A stretch of DNA of 8,126 bases from Bacteroidota bacterium (GCA_021812865.1 JAKAMP010000104.1:1-8126), one strand, 5' to 3'; counted from the first letter of the stretch, positions 1 to 5,887 are shown. Made by a program: numbers and translations. The notes: a model not told the origin generated them from the sequence alone.

Positions 1-45
1 AATCAGGATTGCAACTCCCAGGATAATCATCATGGTTACGGACAT
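1..45 (-). CDS. Possible 5' end of a small hydrophobic protein, cut by the window edge
   Basis: On the minus strand an open frame begins at an ATG at 45 (or at 33) and reads MSVTMMIILGVAILI before leaving the window. The visible residues are strongly hydrophobic, like a membrane segment or signal sequence. A stop codon lies just upstream at 52-54, so the start must be within this stretch. It would overlap the last codons of the reductase gene by about 10 bases, as expected for the next gene of a tightly packed operon. Only 15 codons are visible, so no family can be named and chance remains possible. Confidence 0.35.
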   Translation of the reverse strand, partial: MSVTMMIILGVAILI

Positions 46-1010
46 GGCAATTCATTTACGGGTTCGTGAATCTTTTTACTTTTTAGCTGGTGCACAAAGT
101 TTGAAGCGGCCAGCGCTGCCACGGTACCATCGGCAACCGCCGTGGTGACCTGCCTGAATTTTTTGGCAATGCAGTCGCCTGCGGCATACACGCCCGGCAA
201 ACTGGTATTCAGGTCTGCATTGACCACAATCTCACCCCATTTGTTCAGTTCAACTACCCCTTTCAGGAATTCGGTATTGGGAGTGTAGCCAATGAATATG
301 AACACCCCGTCGGTTTGGAACCTGACGGATTCGTTTGTACGGAGGTTTTGTATCACCACTCCTCCGAGGTTTTCATTGCCATAGAATTCGGTAATTACCG
401 ATTCGAGCATGAACTGGATTTTGGGATTGGCTTTAGCCTCCTCCACGGCATATTCAAAGGCCTGAAAATGATCAAACTGGTGCACAATCGTGACTTTGGT
501 GGCGTACTTGGTAAGCGACACAGCCTCTTCCAGTGCGGAGTTGCCGCCGCCAACCACCACTATTTCCTTGCCGGTGAAAAAATCACCGTCGCAGGTGGCG
601 CAATAGGAAATCCCCTTGCCCTTATAACTGGTTTCACCGGTCGCATTGAGGGTGCGCGATCTGCCGCCCGGCGCCAGGATCACTGCATCGGCAGTGTAGG
701 TCTTCCCGTCGGACAGCTTCACTTCCTTTACCTCACCCTCCAGCTGCATTTCCTTTATGCTGACATTCGAACGGATATCGCAACCGAAGGATTTGGCCTG
801 GTTCTTCATGATATTCGCCAGCTGGTACCCGCTGATCTTCTCCACCCCGGGATAATTGGCAATTTCATGGGTGAGGATCATCTGGCCTCCGGGAGTTCCT
901 TCGCTGAGGATAAGGGTTTTCACCCTTGCCCTCGAAAGGTAGATCCCCGCTGTGAGGCCGGCTGGTCCGCCACCAATCACAATGGCATCGTAATGATTAT
1001 CTGGAAGCAT
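36..1010 (-). CDS. trxB: Thioredoxin reductase-like flavoprotein with altered pyridine-nucleotide site
   Basis: A 324-residue FAD-dependent disulfide oxidoreductase of the thioredoxin reductase family, expected to be cytoplasmic and to pass electrons to a thioredoxin-like partner. Visible motifs are the N-terminal dinucleotide-binding GGGPAG (about residues 13-18), the redox-active CATC (Cys137 and Cys140), a second GGGNSALEE fold (about 154-162) and the C-terminal FAD motif GVYAAGDC followed by RQVTTAVADG. The length is normal. The stretch that in NADPH-dependent members reads HRRDxFRA is here HQFDHFQA (177-184), so the arginines that hold the 2'-phosphate are missing. The true donor may be NADH or another carrier. 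I chose ATG at 1010 over a TTG at 1016. It overlaps the end of the thioredoxin-like gene by 14 bases, which implies coupled expression. The family is certain, the substrate is not. Confidence 0.93.
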   Translation of the reverse strand: MLPDNHYDAIVIGGGPAGLTAGIYLSRARVKTLILSEGTPGGQMILTHEIANYPGVEKISGYQLANIMKNQAKSFGCDIRSNVSIKEMQLEGEVKEVKLSDGKTYTADAVILAPGGRSRTLNATGETSYKGKGISYCATCDGDFFTGKEIVVVGGGNSALEEAVSLTKYATKVTIVHQFDHFQAFEYAVEEAKANPKIQFMLESVITEFYGNENLGGVVIQNLRTNESVRFQTDGVFIFIGYTPNTEFLKGVVELNKWGEIVVNADLNTSLPGVYAAGDCIAKKFRQVTTAVADGTVAALAASNFVHQLKSKKIHEPVNELPCP

Positions 1011-1368
1011 GTTCAAGGTTTTTTGAATCGACGAATTCCTTGTCGAGAATGGTTCTCACCTGTTCCATGGTCTGAATGCTCGAGGTGGCCTTTACCACCT
1101 TGCCATTCTTGTAATAAATGGTGAAGGGTATGCCCATGAAACCCCTTACTTCAGGCAGGTTCCTGATTACAAACGATTCGGGGTTGTCGAACTCCATATC
1201 ACAGAACTTTACATGCTTGTATTCGCTTTCAAGTTCTTCGGCAATGCCGTAAACAGGAATACACATGGGGCCCATACGGCCGCAGATAACCATTACATTT
1301 TCGTTTTCGCTGATGATCTTTGCATGTTCAGCGGCTGATTCGATGTGTTTCAGATTGGTGTACAACAT
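997..1368 (-). CDS. Thioredoxin-fold protein with non-canonical active site (CGRMGPMC)
   Basis: A 123-residue thioredoxin-fold protein. The pattern of a short N-terminal helix, the strand VMVIC, an active-site loop, a helix with EELE, and then the cis-proline region GIPF (Pro81) and strand YYKNGKVV matches thioredoxin in order and spacing. The active-site loop does not. Where thioredoxin has WCGPC this protein has C29-G-R-M-G-P-M-C36, so both catalytic cysteine positions align with methionine and two cysteines flank them. A third cysteine is at 56. There is no signal peptide, so it is probably cytoplasmic. It lies 12 bases after the OsmC-family gene and overlaps the reductase gene, so it is probably that reductase's partner. 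I do not recognise a named family. It could be a thiol carrier using C29/C36 or a non-redox scaffold. Confidence 0.85.
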   Translation of the reverse strand: MLYTNLKHIESAAEHAKIISENENVMVICGRMGPMCIPVYGIAEELESEYKHVKFCDMEFDNPESFVIRNLPEVRGFMGIPFTIYYKNGKVVKATSSIQTMEQVRTILDKEFVDSKNLEHASR

Positions 1369-1380
1369 GGCTATAAATTT

Positions 1381-1812
1381 TTAGTTATTGATTTTTTCGT
1401 TATTCACCCTGATTTCGAAGGACAGTTCCATGGCCTTCCTGTACATAAAGCTTACGCCGCAGTATTTCTGCTGGGAAAGGTCGACCGCCTTCTGCAGTTT
1501 GTCGAAGGGAAGGTCCTTTCCGGTGAAAGCGTAGATAATGTGCATGCGGGTATAGTGTTTGGGATGCTCGTCGGTGAGGTCAGCGCTGACTTCCACGTTG
1601 AAATCATCCACTTCGACCTTCATTTTTTTCAGGATCGAAACCACATCCATCCCGGTGCAACCGGCAATGGAAGCAAGCATTAACTCTTTGGGCCGGGGAC
1701 CGCTGTTCTCACCGCCAACTTCTGAAACGGCGTCCATTACTACATTATGCCCGTTCACTTTTGCAGTGAATTGCATTTTTCCGTCCCAGTGTGTATTTAC
1801 TTTATGTTCCAT
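1381..1812 (-). CDS. OsmC/Ohr-family peroxide-detoxification-like protein
   Basis: A 143-residue OsmC-superfamily protein. Members reduce organic or inorganic peroxides with a pair of cysteines, or have related thiol functions. The family signature GPRPKELMLASIAGCTGMDV places the first reactive cysteine at residue 52, and YCGVS places the second at 118, so both catalytic cysteines are present. The N-terminal strands (WDGKMQFTAKVNGH) and the helix DVVSILKKMK fit the YhfA-like OsmC subgroup. I chose ATG at 1812. The upstream TTG at 1836 lies inside the promoter -7 box and cannot be used. It is the first gene of the minus-strand operon, followed 12 bases later by the thioredoxin-like gene. OsmC/Ohr proteins are usually recycled by dihydrolipoyl or small thiols. 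The neighbours suggest a thioredoxin-like route here, which is inference. Confidence 0.92.
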   Translation of the reverse strand: MEHKVNTHWDGKMQFTAKVNGHNVVMDAVSEVGGENSGPRPKELMLASIAGCTGMDVVSILKKMKVEVDDFNVEVSADLTDEHPKHYTRMHIIYAFTGKDLPFDKLQKAVDLSQQKYCGVSFMYRKAMELSFEIRVNNEKINN

Positions 1813-1833
1813 AGTGGTTTGTTCTTGCAGGTA

Positions 1834-1864
1834 CAAAATTAAAGCGGTTTATACCCGCCGCAAA
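1834..1864 (-). promoter_or_regulatory. Bacteroidota-type promoter for the OsmC operon
   Basis: Read on the minus strand, TTTG at 1864-1861 is followed after 19 bases by TAATTTTG at 1841-1834. Both match the Bacteroides vegetative sigma consensus (-33 TTTG, -7 TAnnTTTG) with normal spacing. Transcription would begin a few bases downstream, leaving a leader of roughly 15 bases before ATG 1812. The -33 box overlaps the inverted repeat at 1860-1873, so a protein bound there could block this promoter. Confidence 0.72.
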
Positions 1865-1873
1865 GCCTTTTGC
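1860..1873. promoter_or_regulatory. Candidate operator: inverted repeat GCAAA-N4-TTTGC
   Basis: The arms GCAAA and TTTGC are perfect complements separated by GCCT, giving a 14-base dyad of the size bound by Crp/Fnr dimers. It sits over the -33 element of the OsmC operon promoter and upstream of the divergent regulator gene. A second, looser dyad is at 1891-1910 (TTGA, 12 bases, TCAA), resembling spread-out Fnr half-sites. Assigning either to the adjacent Crp/Fnr regulator is inference. Short dyads like these also occur by chance. Confidence 0.3.
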
Positions 1874-1930
1874 AGACCAGCAGAACAACTTTGACCATGA
1901 ATTACCTCAACTTTTTTATTGATTTAGTTC

Positions 1931-1938
1931 TACCTTTG
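1931..1938 (+). promoter_or_regulatory. -7 box (TACCTTTG) upstream of the Crp/Fnr gene
   Basis: TACCTTTG matches the Bacteroidota -7 consensus TAnnTTTG exactly and ends 21 bases before ATG 1960. No clear TTTG is found at the usual distance upstream, only the T-rich run at 1912-1917. A promoter that needs an activator or alternative sigma factor is therefore possible. It would drive the regulator-sigma-anti-sigma operon. Confidence 0.55.
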
Positions 1939-1959
1939 CAGGCGTTAAATCATCATAAC

Positions 1960-2655
1960 ATGAAGACCCTCACCGAATCGGATGCCGCGTTTGTTTGTGA
2001 TATCCAGGCGCCCTGTTTTCAAACCCTGTCGCGCGATGAAATGGAACTGGTGCAGGCCAGCAAAACGCAGGTATTGTTCCGCAAAGGTGAAACTCTGGCC
2101 AAGCAGGGTGCGTTTGCTTCCTATGTGCTCTTCATCATCGACGGCCTTGCTAAACAATATATTGAGGGCGATGCCACGCATAATTTCAATCTAAGCCTGT
2201 TCCATACCGGTCAGTTTGTTGGGCTTTCGGCTGTTTTTAACCGGAATACCTATAATTATTCCGCCACGGCAGTGCGCGAAACCAAGGCATACCTCATTGA
2301 AAACAAGGCCATAGAAAACCTCATGCGGCAGAACGGATTGTTTGCCTTCAGCCTTACCAAGAGGTATTGCGAGCAGGATGCAATCCTCTTCGATACCATA
2401 CACAACCTGATGTACAAGCAGATGAACGGAAGACTGGCAGATACCCTGCTATATCTTGGTTCGGAAATTTTCCGGGGAGAAGATGTTTTCAGCAGCCTTG
2501 CACGCAAGGATATTGCTGAATTTGCAGGTATATCGACCGAGAGCGCCGTAAAGCTCCTGAAAACTTTTGAAAAGGACGGGTTGATAGAGCTGCACGAAAA
2601 AGATATTCGCATCATCAACCGGAATACCCTGCTCGAGATCAGCCGCAGAGGGTGA
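1960..2655 (+). CDS. Crp/Fnr-family transcriptional regulator
   Basis: A 231-residue regulator with an N-terminal cyclic-nucleotide-type beta-barrel (about residues 20-130, including FRKGETLAKQG and GQFVGLSAVF) and a C-terminal Crp-type winged helix-turn-helix (about 177-219, LARKDIAEFAGISTESAVKL). The cAMP-binding signature of Crp is absent, so another signal is expected. Cysteines at 13, 19 and 137 are in positions loosely reminiscent of Fnr (which has four), but they do not form a complete Fe-S motif, so redox sensing is only a possibility. I chose ATG at 1960 because the -7 box at 1931-1938 lies within the longer upstream reading frame. It is divergent from the OsmC redox operon, and its stop overlaps an alternative GTG start of the sigma gene. 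It may control both operons and itself. Confidence 0.9.
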   Translation: MKTLTESDAAFVCDIQAPCFQTLSRDEMELVQASKTQVLFRKGETLAKQGAFASYVLFIIDGLAKQYIEGDATHNFNLSLFHTGQFVGLSAVFNRNTYNYSATAVRETKAYLIENKAIENLMRQNGLFAFSLTKRYCEQDAILFDTIHNLMYKQMNGRLADTLLYLGSEIFRGEDVFSSLARKDIAEFAGISTESAVKLLKTFEKDGLIELHEKDIRIINRNTLLEISRRG

Positions 2656-2663
2656 ACCCAGGT

Positions 2664-3245
2664 ATGACCGAGCAGCAGATCATACAGGAAATCCTTCGTG
2701 GGAACCGCGATCTATACAGGGAGCTGGTAAAACGCTACCAGTCCATGATTTTCCGTACTTGCATGGGCTTCCTGCATAATAAAGAGGAGGCTGAAGATCT
2801 TGCCCAGGAAGTTTTTATTCAGGCTTACCAGTCCCTGGAACGGTTCAGGGGAAATGCCGCTTTCTCAACCTGGCTTTACCGCATTGCCGTCAATGCCTCT
2901 CTCAATAAACTGCGGAAAAACCGTGGAAACCTCCTTTTCAGAAAAATAGAATCGGCTTTTAACAGGGAAAAGGACACGGTGTACAGTTTTCCAGTTCCCC
3001 TGGCTGACAATCCCGAAAATCTCCTGATTACTGCGGAACACCGGGAGTGGGTGAAAAAAGCGCTTGACAGTCTTCCTGAGAAACAGCGCACAGCCATTGT
3101 GCTGAGCCAGTACGATGAATTGCCGCAGAAAGAAATCGCAGCCATCATGAAGATTACCGAGGGGGCTGTAGAGGCGCTGATCCAGCGGGCCAAGGCTAAT
3201 TTAAGGATCAGACTGGCAGGACTTTATAAGAAAAATAAAAAATAG
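2664..3245 (+). CDS. ECF-type RNA polymerase sigma factor
   Basis: A 193-residue sigma-70 family protein with only regions 2 and 4, the ECF layout. Region 2 covers about residues 17-87, with the core-binding AEDLAQEVF (43-51) and the -10-reading FSTWLYRIAVN (67-77). Region 4 covers about 134-183, with LPEKQRTAIV and a helix-turn-helix over DELPQKEIAAIMKITEGAV. A charged linker joins them. ATG at 2664 gives the usual MTEQQ-type start. A GTG at 2652 overlaps the regulator's stop by four bases and is an alternative that would couple translation. The next gene encodes its probable anti-sigma factor. Confidence 0.95.
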   Translation: MTEQQIIQEILRGNRDLYRELVKRYQSMIFRTCMGFLHNKEEAEDLAQEVFIQAYQSLERFRGNAAFSTWLYRIAVNASLNKLRKNRGNLLFRKIESAFNREKDTVYSFPVPLADNPENLLITAEHREWVKKALDSLPEKQRTAIVLSQYDELPQKEIAAIMKITEGAVEALIQRAKANLRIRLAGLYKKNKK

Positions 3246-3294
3246 CCGTAGGAAAATGATAAGTTTTGTTTCTAACCATAAAAATGAAGTAATC

Positions 3295-3726
3295 ATGGAT
3301 TGTGAAAAGTGTCGGCAGCAATTGCCCGGTTATCTCGGGGGCAGCCTTCCCGGGGAAACCGGAATCGAGGTGGAGAAGCACCTTGTTAGTTGCCACGAAT
3401 GCATGGACCAGTATCGCCTGCTTGTGCTTTCAGCAAGGGTGATGGAGGAAGAAAGGAATGCAGAAATGAATCCTTTCCTTTCCACCCGGGTAATGGCCGG
3501 CATCAACGCATGGGAGCAAATGAAGGAAGAGACTCAGTCTGTTCTTTCACCGGTACGCAAGCTGAAGCCTTTGCTGATAGGCTTTTTTATTGCAGCAGCC
3601 ATTTTTGCAGGGAACCTGATTGGCAATTTATATAAGTTCCAGCCAGCAGCTAGGCCTGTGCCTGTCGAGATGGCCTACATGGATGATGCCCTGATTGAAT
3701 CGACCAGCTTGTTTGACAACGATTAA
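3295..3726 (+). CDS. Zinc-finger transmembrane anti-sigma factor
   Basis: A 143-residue single-pass membrane protein. The cytoplasmic N-terminus carries a ZAS/zf-HC2 type motif: Cys3 and Cys6, then His29-x3-Cys33-x2-Cys36 (HLVSCHEC). This is the module that holds an ECF sigma factor inactive. A helix of about 23 residues at 91-113 (PLLIGFFIAAAIFAG) spans the inner membrane, and about 30 residues follow outside. It lies directly after the ECF sigma gene, so it is very probably that factor's antagonist. I chose ATG at 3295, which puts the first cysteines at the N-terminus. An in-frame ATG at 3256 would add 13 residues, but its AGGA is too close to act as a good ribosome site. Confidence 0.88.
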   Translation: MDCEKCRQQLPGYLGGSLPGETGIEVEKHLVSCHECMDQYRLLVLSARVMEEERNAEMNPFLSTRVMAGINAWEQMKEETQSVLSPVRKLKPLLIGFFIAAAIFAGNLIGNLYKFQPAARPVPVEMAYMDDALIESTSLFDND

Positions 3727-3738
3727 AACCGTAAACGT

Positions 3739-4302
3739 ATGCATTCGCAGAAAAAACAAAGTTGGATGGTTTGGGCAATAGTGATCCTTGGGGTGATGAA
3801 CCTGTCAACCCTCATCACCATTGTCTATCACCAGGGACAAGCGCGCAGGGAAGAAGCCGCTGCGAACCAGTTGCCGGTTGTGGTTGAAACCGATGCCGCA
3901 AAATACAGTGGTCGCTATTTCCGCGATCAGCTGAACCTGAGCCCTGAGAAAATGAACAGTTTCAGAGAGTTCAATCCTGTATTCAGAAGACAGGCAAGGG
4001 AAATCAACCTTGAACTGGGCCGGATGCGAAACGAAATGCTCAGGGAAATGGCTGCCCGTAACCCCGATACGGCCCGCCTGAACGAACTTTCCGATTCAAT
4101 CGGAAAGCTGCATGGTACCCTGAAGAAGATCACTTTCAGGTACTACCTCGATATGAAGAGCCTCTGTAATCCGGATCAGCAGGTAAAGCTGGAGCAGATA
4201 TTCGGCGAGGTTTTCAGCAATGACATGCTGATGGGACCCCCTGGACAGGGCCCTGGAATGGGTAGGGGAAGAGGACCCAGATGGAACAGAACAAACCAGT
4301 AA
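3739..4302 (+). CDS. Membrane-anchored Spy/CpxP/CnrX-like periplasmic protein
   Basis: A 187-residue protein with an uncleaved-looking N-terminal membrane helix (about 9-31, WMVWAIVILGVMNLSTLITI) and a helical periplasmic domain. LNLSPEKM (66-72) and a later SLCNPDQQVKL (141-151) sit where Spy/CpxP proteins have their two LTxxQ motifs. Between them lie arginine- and glutamate-rich amphipathic helices. The tail (166-181) is rich in Gly, Pro and Arg. Spy and CpxP are stress chaperones. CnrX, the anchored member, senses nickel and cobalt and acts on an anti-sigma factor. The position 12 bases after a membrane anti-sigma gene favours a sensor role. Only one cysteine (143) and few histidines are present, so the ligand is unknown. 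Confidence 0.78.
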   Translation: MHSQKKQSWMVWAIVILGVMNLSTLITIVYHQGQARREEAAANQLPVVVETDAAKYSGRYFRDQLNLSPEKMNSFREFNPVFRRQAREINLELGRMRNEMLREMAARNPDTARLNELSDSIGKLHGTLKKITFRYYLDMKSLCNPDQQVKLEQIFGEVFSNDMLMGPPGQGPGMGRGRGPRWNRTNQ

Positions 4303-4327
4303 TTATTCACTTTAAATTTTTATGGAC

Positions 4328-4639
4328 ATGAAAACAAAACTTTTATTCGCAGGATTGGCCATTATGGCGATGACCGCAGTAGCAAGCGCCCAGAATCCCA
4401 CGCCGGGGAAATGCCACGGACAAGGCAAAGGAACCGGAAGAGGTGCAGCCTATGTCGACAAGAACAAAAACGGGGTTTGCGATAATTACGAAAACCGCCT
4501 GAAGAATGGCAAGGCCGGGAAAGGCAACCGGAATGGCTATTGCAATGGCACAGGACAGGGCAGGGGCAAAGGCCGTAATTTTGTCGATGCCAATAAAAAC
4601 GGAGTATGCGATAATTTCGAAACCAGAAACAAAAAATAA
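4328..4639 (+). CDS. Small secreted protein with two EF-hand loops
   Basis: A 103-residue exported protein. A typical signal peptide covers residues 1-21 with cleavage after ASA, giving a mature start QNPTPG. The mature part is Gly, Lys and Asn rich and holds two copies of a 12-residue EF-hand loop, D-x-N-x-N-G-V-C-D-N-(Y/F)-E, at 44-55 and 87-98. Ligand positions 1, 3, 5, 9 and 12 are all filled. Position 8, normally Ile or Val, is Cys in both. Cysteines are at 29, 51, 72 and 94. Calcium or another divalent ion is the likely ligand, by inference. An in-frame ATG at 4322 would add two residues. It follows the Spy-like gene by about 25 bases and is probably in the same transcript. I know of no named function. 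Confidence 0.82.
   Translation: MKTKLLFAGLAIMAMTAVASAQNPTPGKCHGQGKGTGRGAAYVDKNKNGVCDNYENRLKNGKAGKGNRNGYCNGTGQGRGKGRNFVDANKNGVCDNFETRNKK
4457..4621 (+). repeat. Internal duplication encoding the two EF-hand loops (129-base period)
   Basis: The stretches 4457-4492 and 4586-4621 encode the same 12-residue loop with only two amino-acid differences, offset by 129 bases (43 codons). DNA identity is high, for example GCGATAATT with CGAAA following in both, so the duplication is either fairly recent or strongly constrained. Confidence 0.7.
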
Positions 4640-5029
4640 TTTCCGTACGCCGGTATTCAGGCTTTGTATAATAGTTACGTGTTGCAAGGGTCTTCTTCTT
4701 TGCAGGAAGCTTATCGTACCGGCGCCATGATTGAGGAAATGGATATCGATGACCTCAGCCGGGTGCTTTTGGGTACCAGTGACAACAACTCAACCCTTGT
4801 GCCGGACAGCCATATGAGAGGCTCAAGGAATCACCTGCGGGCGTTCAGCCAGCAGCTATCCACAATGGAATTGACATATTCTCCCGTCTATCTCAGCCAG
4901 GAAGAATTCGACCAGATGGTGAATTCTCCCATGGAACAGGGCCATCGGTACCGCTTCAGGAGCGGGGGGAGTAACCAGGGAAACTGCCAGGGTAATATGC
5001 CTGGTTATGGAAATAGCTTTGGAAATTGA
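4640..5029 (+). pseudogene. C-terminal remnant of a DUF2202 (ferritin-like) protein
   Basis: The reading frame resembles the second half of DUF2202 domain proteins: IQALYNSYVLQGSSSLQEA, then TGAMIEEMDIDDL, GSRNHLRAF and the usual end YSPVYLSQEEFDQM, followed by a Gly/Asn-rich tail. The first half, with the EE-LARD-Y ferritin-like helices and the signal sequence, is absent in all frames upstream. Homology appears to begin exactly after the TAA of the EF-hand gene, in the same frame, with Phe-Pro-Tyr-Ala-Gly. Two normally conserved positions in the segment before GSRNHLRAF look altered (VPDSHM). Possible starts are TTG at 4664 or ATG at 4727, neither with a good ribosome site. I read this as a 5'-deleted gene. 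A short functional product is less likely. Confidence 0.65.
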
Positions 5030-5050
5030 TTGTTAGGTTTCTGTTCATCA

Positions 5051-5087
5051 AAAAGACCGTTGTGCTAAGGATACAACGGTCTTTTTT
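5051..5087. terminator. Strong bidirectional intrinsic terminator
   Basis: A perfect 13-base-pair stem (AAAAGACCGTTGT at 5051-5063 with its complement at 5073-5085) closes a 9-base loop, with a T run on the plus strand (5082-5087) and a T run on the minus strand from the A run at 5050-5054. It lies 22 bases after the DUF2202 remnant and about 90 bases beyond the stop of the convergent methyltransferase gene, so it can end both transcripts. Confidence 0.88.
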
Positions 5088-5176
5088 ATCAAAAAAACAA
5101 CAGATAATCAACTGGTTATTCTCTTGCATGGCCTTGTTTGTCCAGGTCATGTTGAGAATGAAATCATGGATGATGG

Positions 5177-5785
5177 TTATTTTTTTGCCATCAGCAGGAA
5201 AACAGGGAAACCCTTGCCATCGCCCCGACTGACAACAAAACTCTGCTTCACCTCGGTGTGGGAAAAACCCAGCTGGCGAAGCTGGCCGGCAAGCGCTTCG
5301 GGATCGAACCCGCGGTGTACATCGGTTACCTCCATACCATGAAAGGAACCATCTTCGGGATACAAATCGGCAATAGCCAGGTAACCACTCTTATTCAACA
5401 GGGAAAACAGCTTTTTAAACATCCCCTGTACATTCTTAACATGGTGAAACACCATCTGGCTGTATATCAGGTCAAACTGGTTGTGATATTCCGTTTTTTC
5501 CAGGTCCATCAAAAGGGAATGCATATTCGTGGCTTCTGTGGATGCAATTTTTTCATTGCAAATGGAGATCATCTTCTCTGAACTGTCCACCATAAGGATT
5601 TCACCCAGCTTGTCTTTCAGGAGAAAACTCAGTAATCCTGTGCCGGCCCCGTATTCCATGGCTTTCATATTCTTATTCAGGGGCGCCATCATTTCCAGGT
5701 CCCGGGCAATCGCAAGGGAACGTTCCATATGAATGGCATTCTGGTCCCAGGTTTTTGCCTTAATATCAAATTCATTCGTCTGCAT
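5177..5785 (-). CDS. Class I SAM-dependent methyltransferase
   Basis: A 202-residue Rossmann-fold methyltransferase. Motif I, MEYGAGTG (Glu44 to Gly50), binds S-adenosylmethionine. The acidic residue that ends strand two is Asp67 in VDSSEKM. FDLIYSQMVFHHV corresponds to motif IV, and LNKSGYLAIADLYPEDGSFHG to the following strand and loop. It is the compact Methyltransf_11/25 type and has no extra substrate domain, so the acceptor cannot be deduced. I chose ATG at 5785 over TTG at 5791. A weak promoter-like pair (TTG at 5830-5828, 19 bases, TATCTAAT at 5808-5801, minus strand) precedes it, so it may be transcribed separately from the metallo-beta-lactamase gene 102 bases upstream. Confidence 0.9.
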   Translation of the reverse strand: MQTNEFDIKAKTWDQNAIHMERSLAIARDLEMMAPLNKNMKAMEYGAGTGLLSFLLKDKLGEILMVDSSEKMISICNEKIASTEATNMHSLLMDLEKTEYHNQFDLIYSQMVFHHVKNVQGMFKKLFSLLNKSGYLAIADLYPEDGSFHGMEVTDVHRGFDPEALAGQLRQLGFSHTEVKQSFVVSRGDGKGFPVFLLMAKK

Positions 5786-5887
5786 AATCAATTTTTTGCA
5801 ATTAGATAAAGAGATTTCTTATATAGACAATCCAGGCAGAATAATGTTCACTGGAAATCTGCAAAGACCTTTTTCTTTAATGCCAGC

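Noticed and set aside
315..1124. A 269-codon open frame on the plus strand opposite the reductase gene
   Set aside because: It is antisense to a clear flavoprotein gene, has no recognisable domain and runs into the next gene. It is a by-product of the codon pattern on the other strand.
1813..1836. TTG start at 1836 for the OsmC gene, eight codons longer
   Set aside because: It lies within the -7 box of the best promoter, so it would not be on the transcript. ATG at 1812 fits the family start.
2191..2618. Minus-strand frames inside the Crp/Fnr gene
   Set aside because: They overlap a protein with clear barrel and helix-turn-helix domains and have no motifs of their own.
4343..4687. A hydrophobic 114-codon frame on the minus strand opposite the EF-hand gene
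   Set aside because: Its composition mirrors the Gly/Lys/Asn-rich coding strand. The plus-strand gene has a signal peptide and two exact EF-hand loops, so the reverse frame is a shadow.
5786..5887. Gap before the methyltransferase gene as a possible small RNA or riboswitch
   Set aside because: No stable hairpin or known aptamer pattern is visible, only a weak promoter-like pair.
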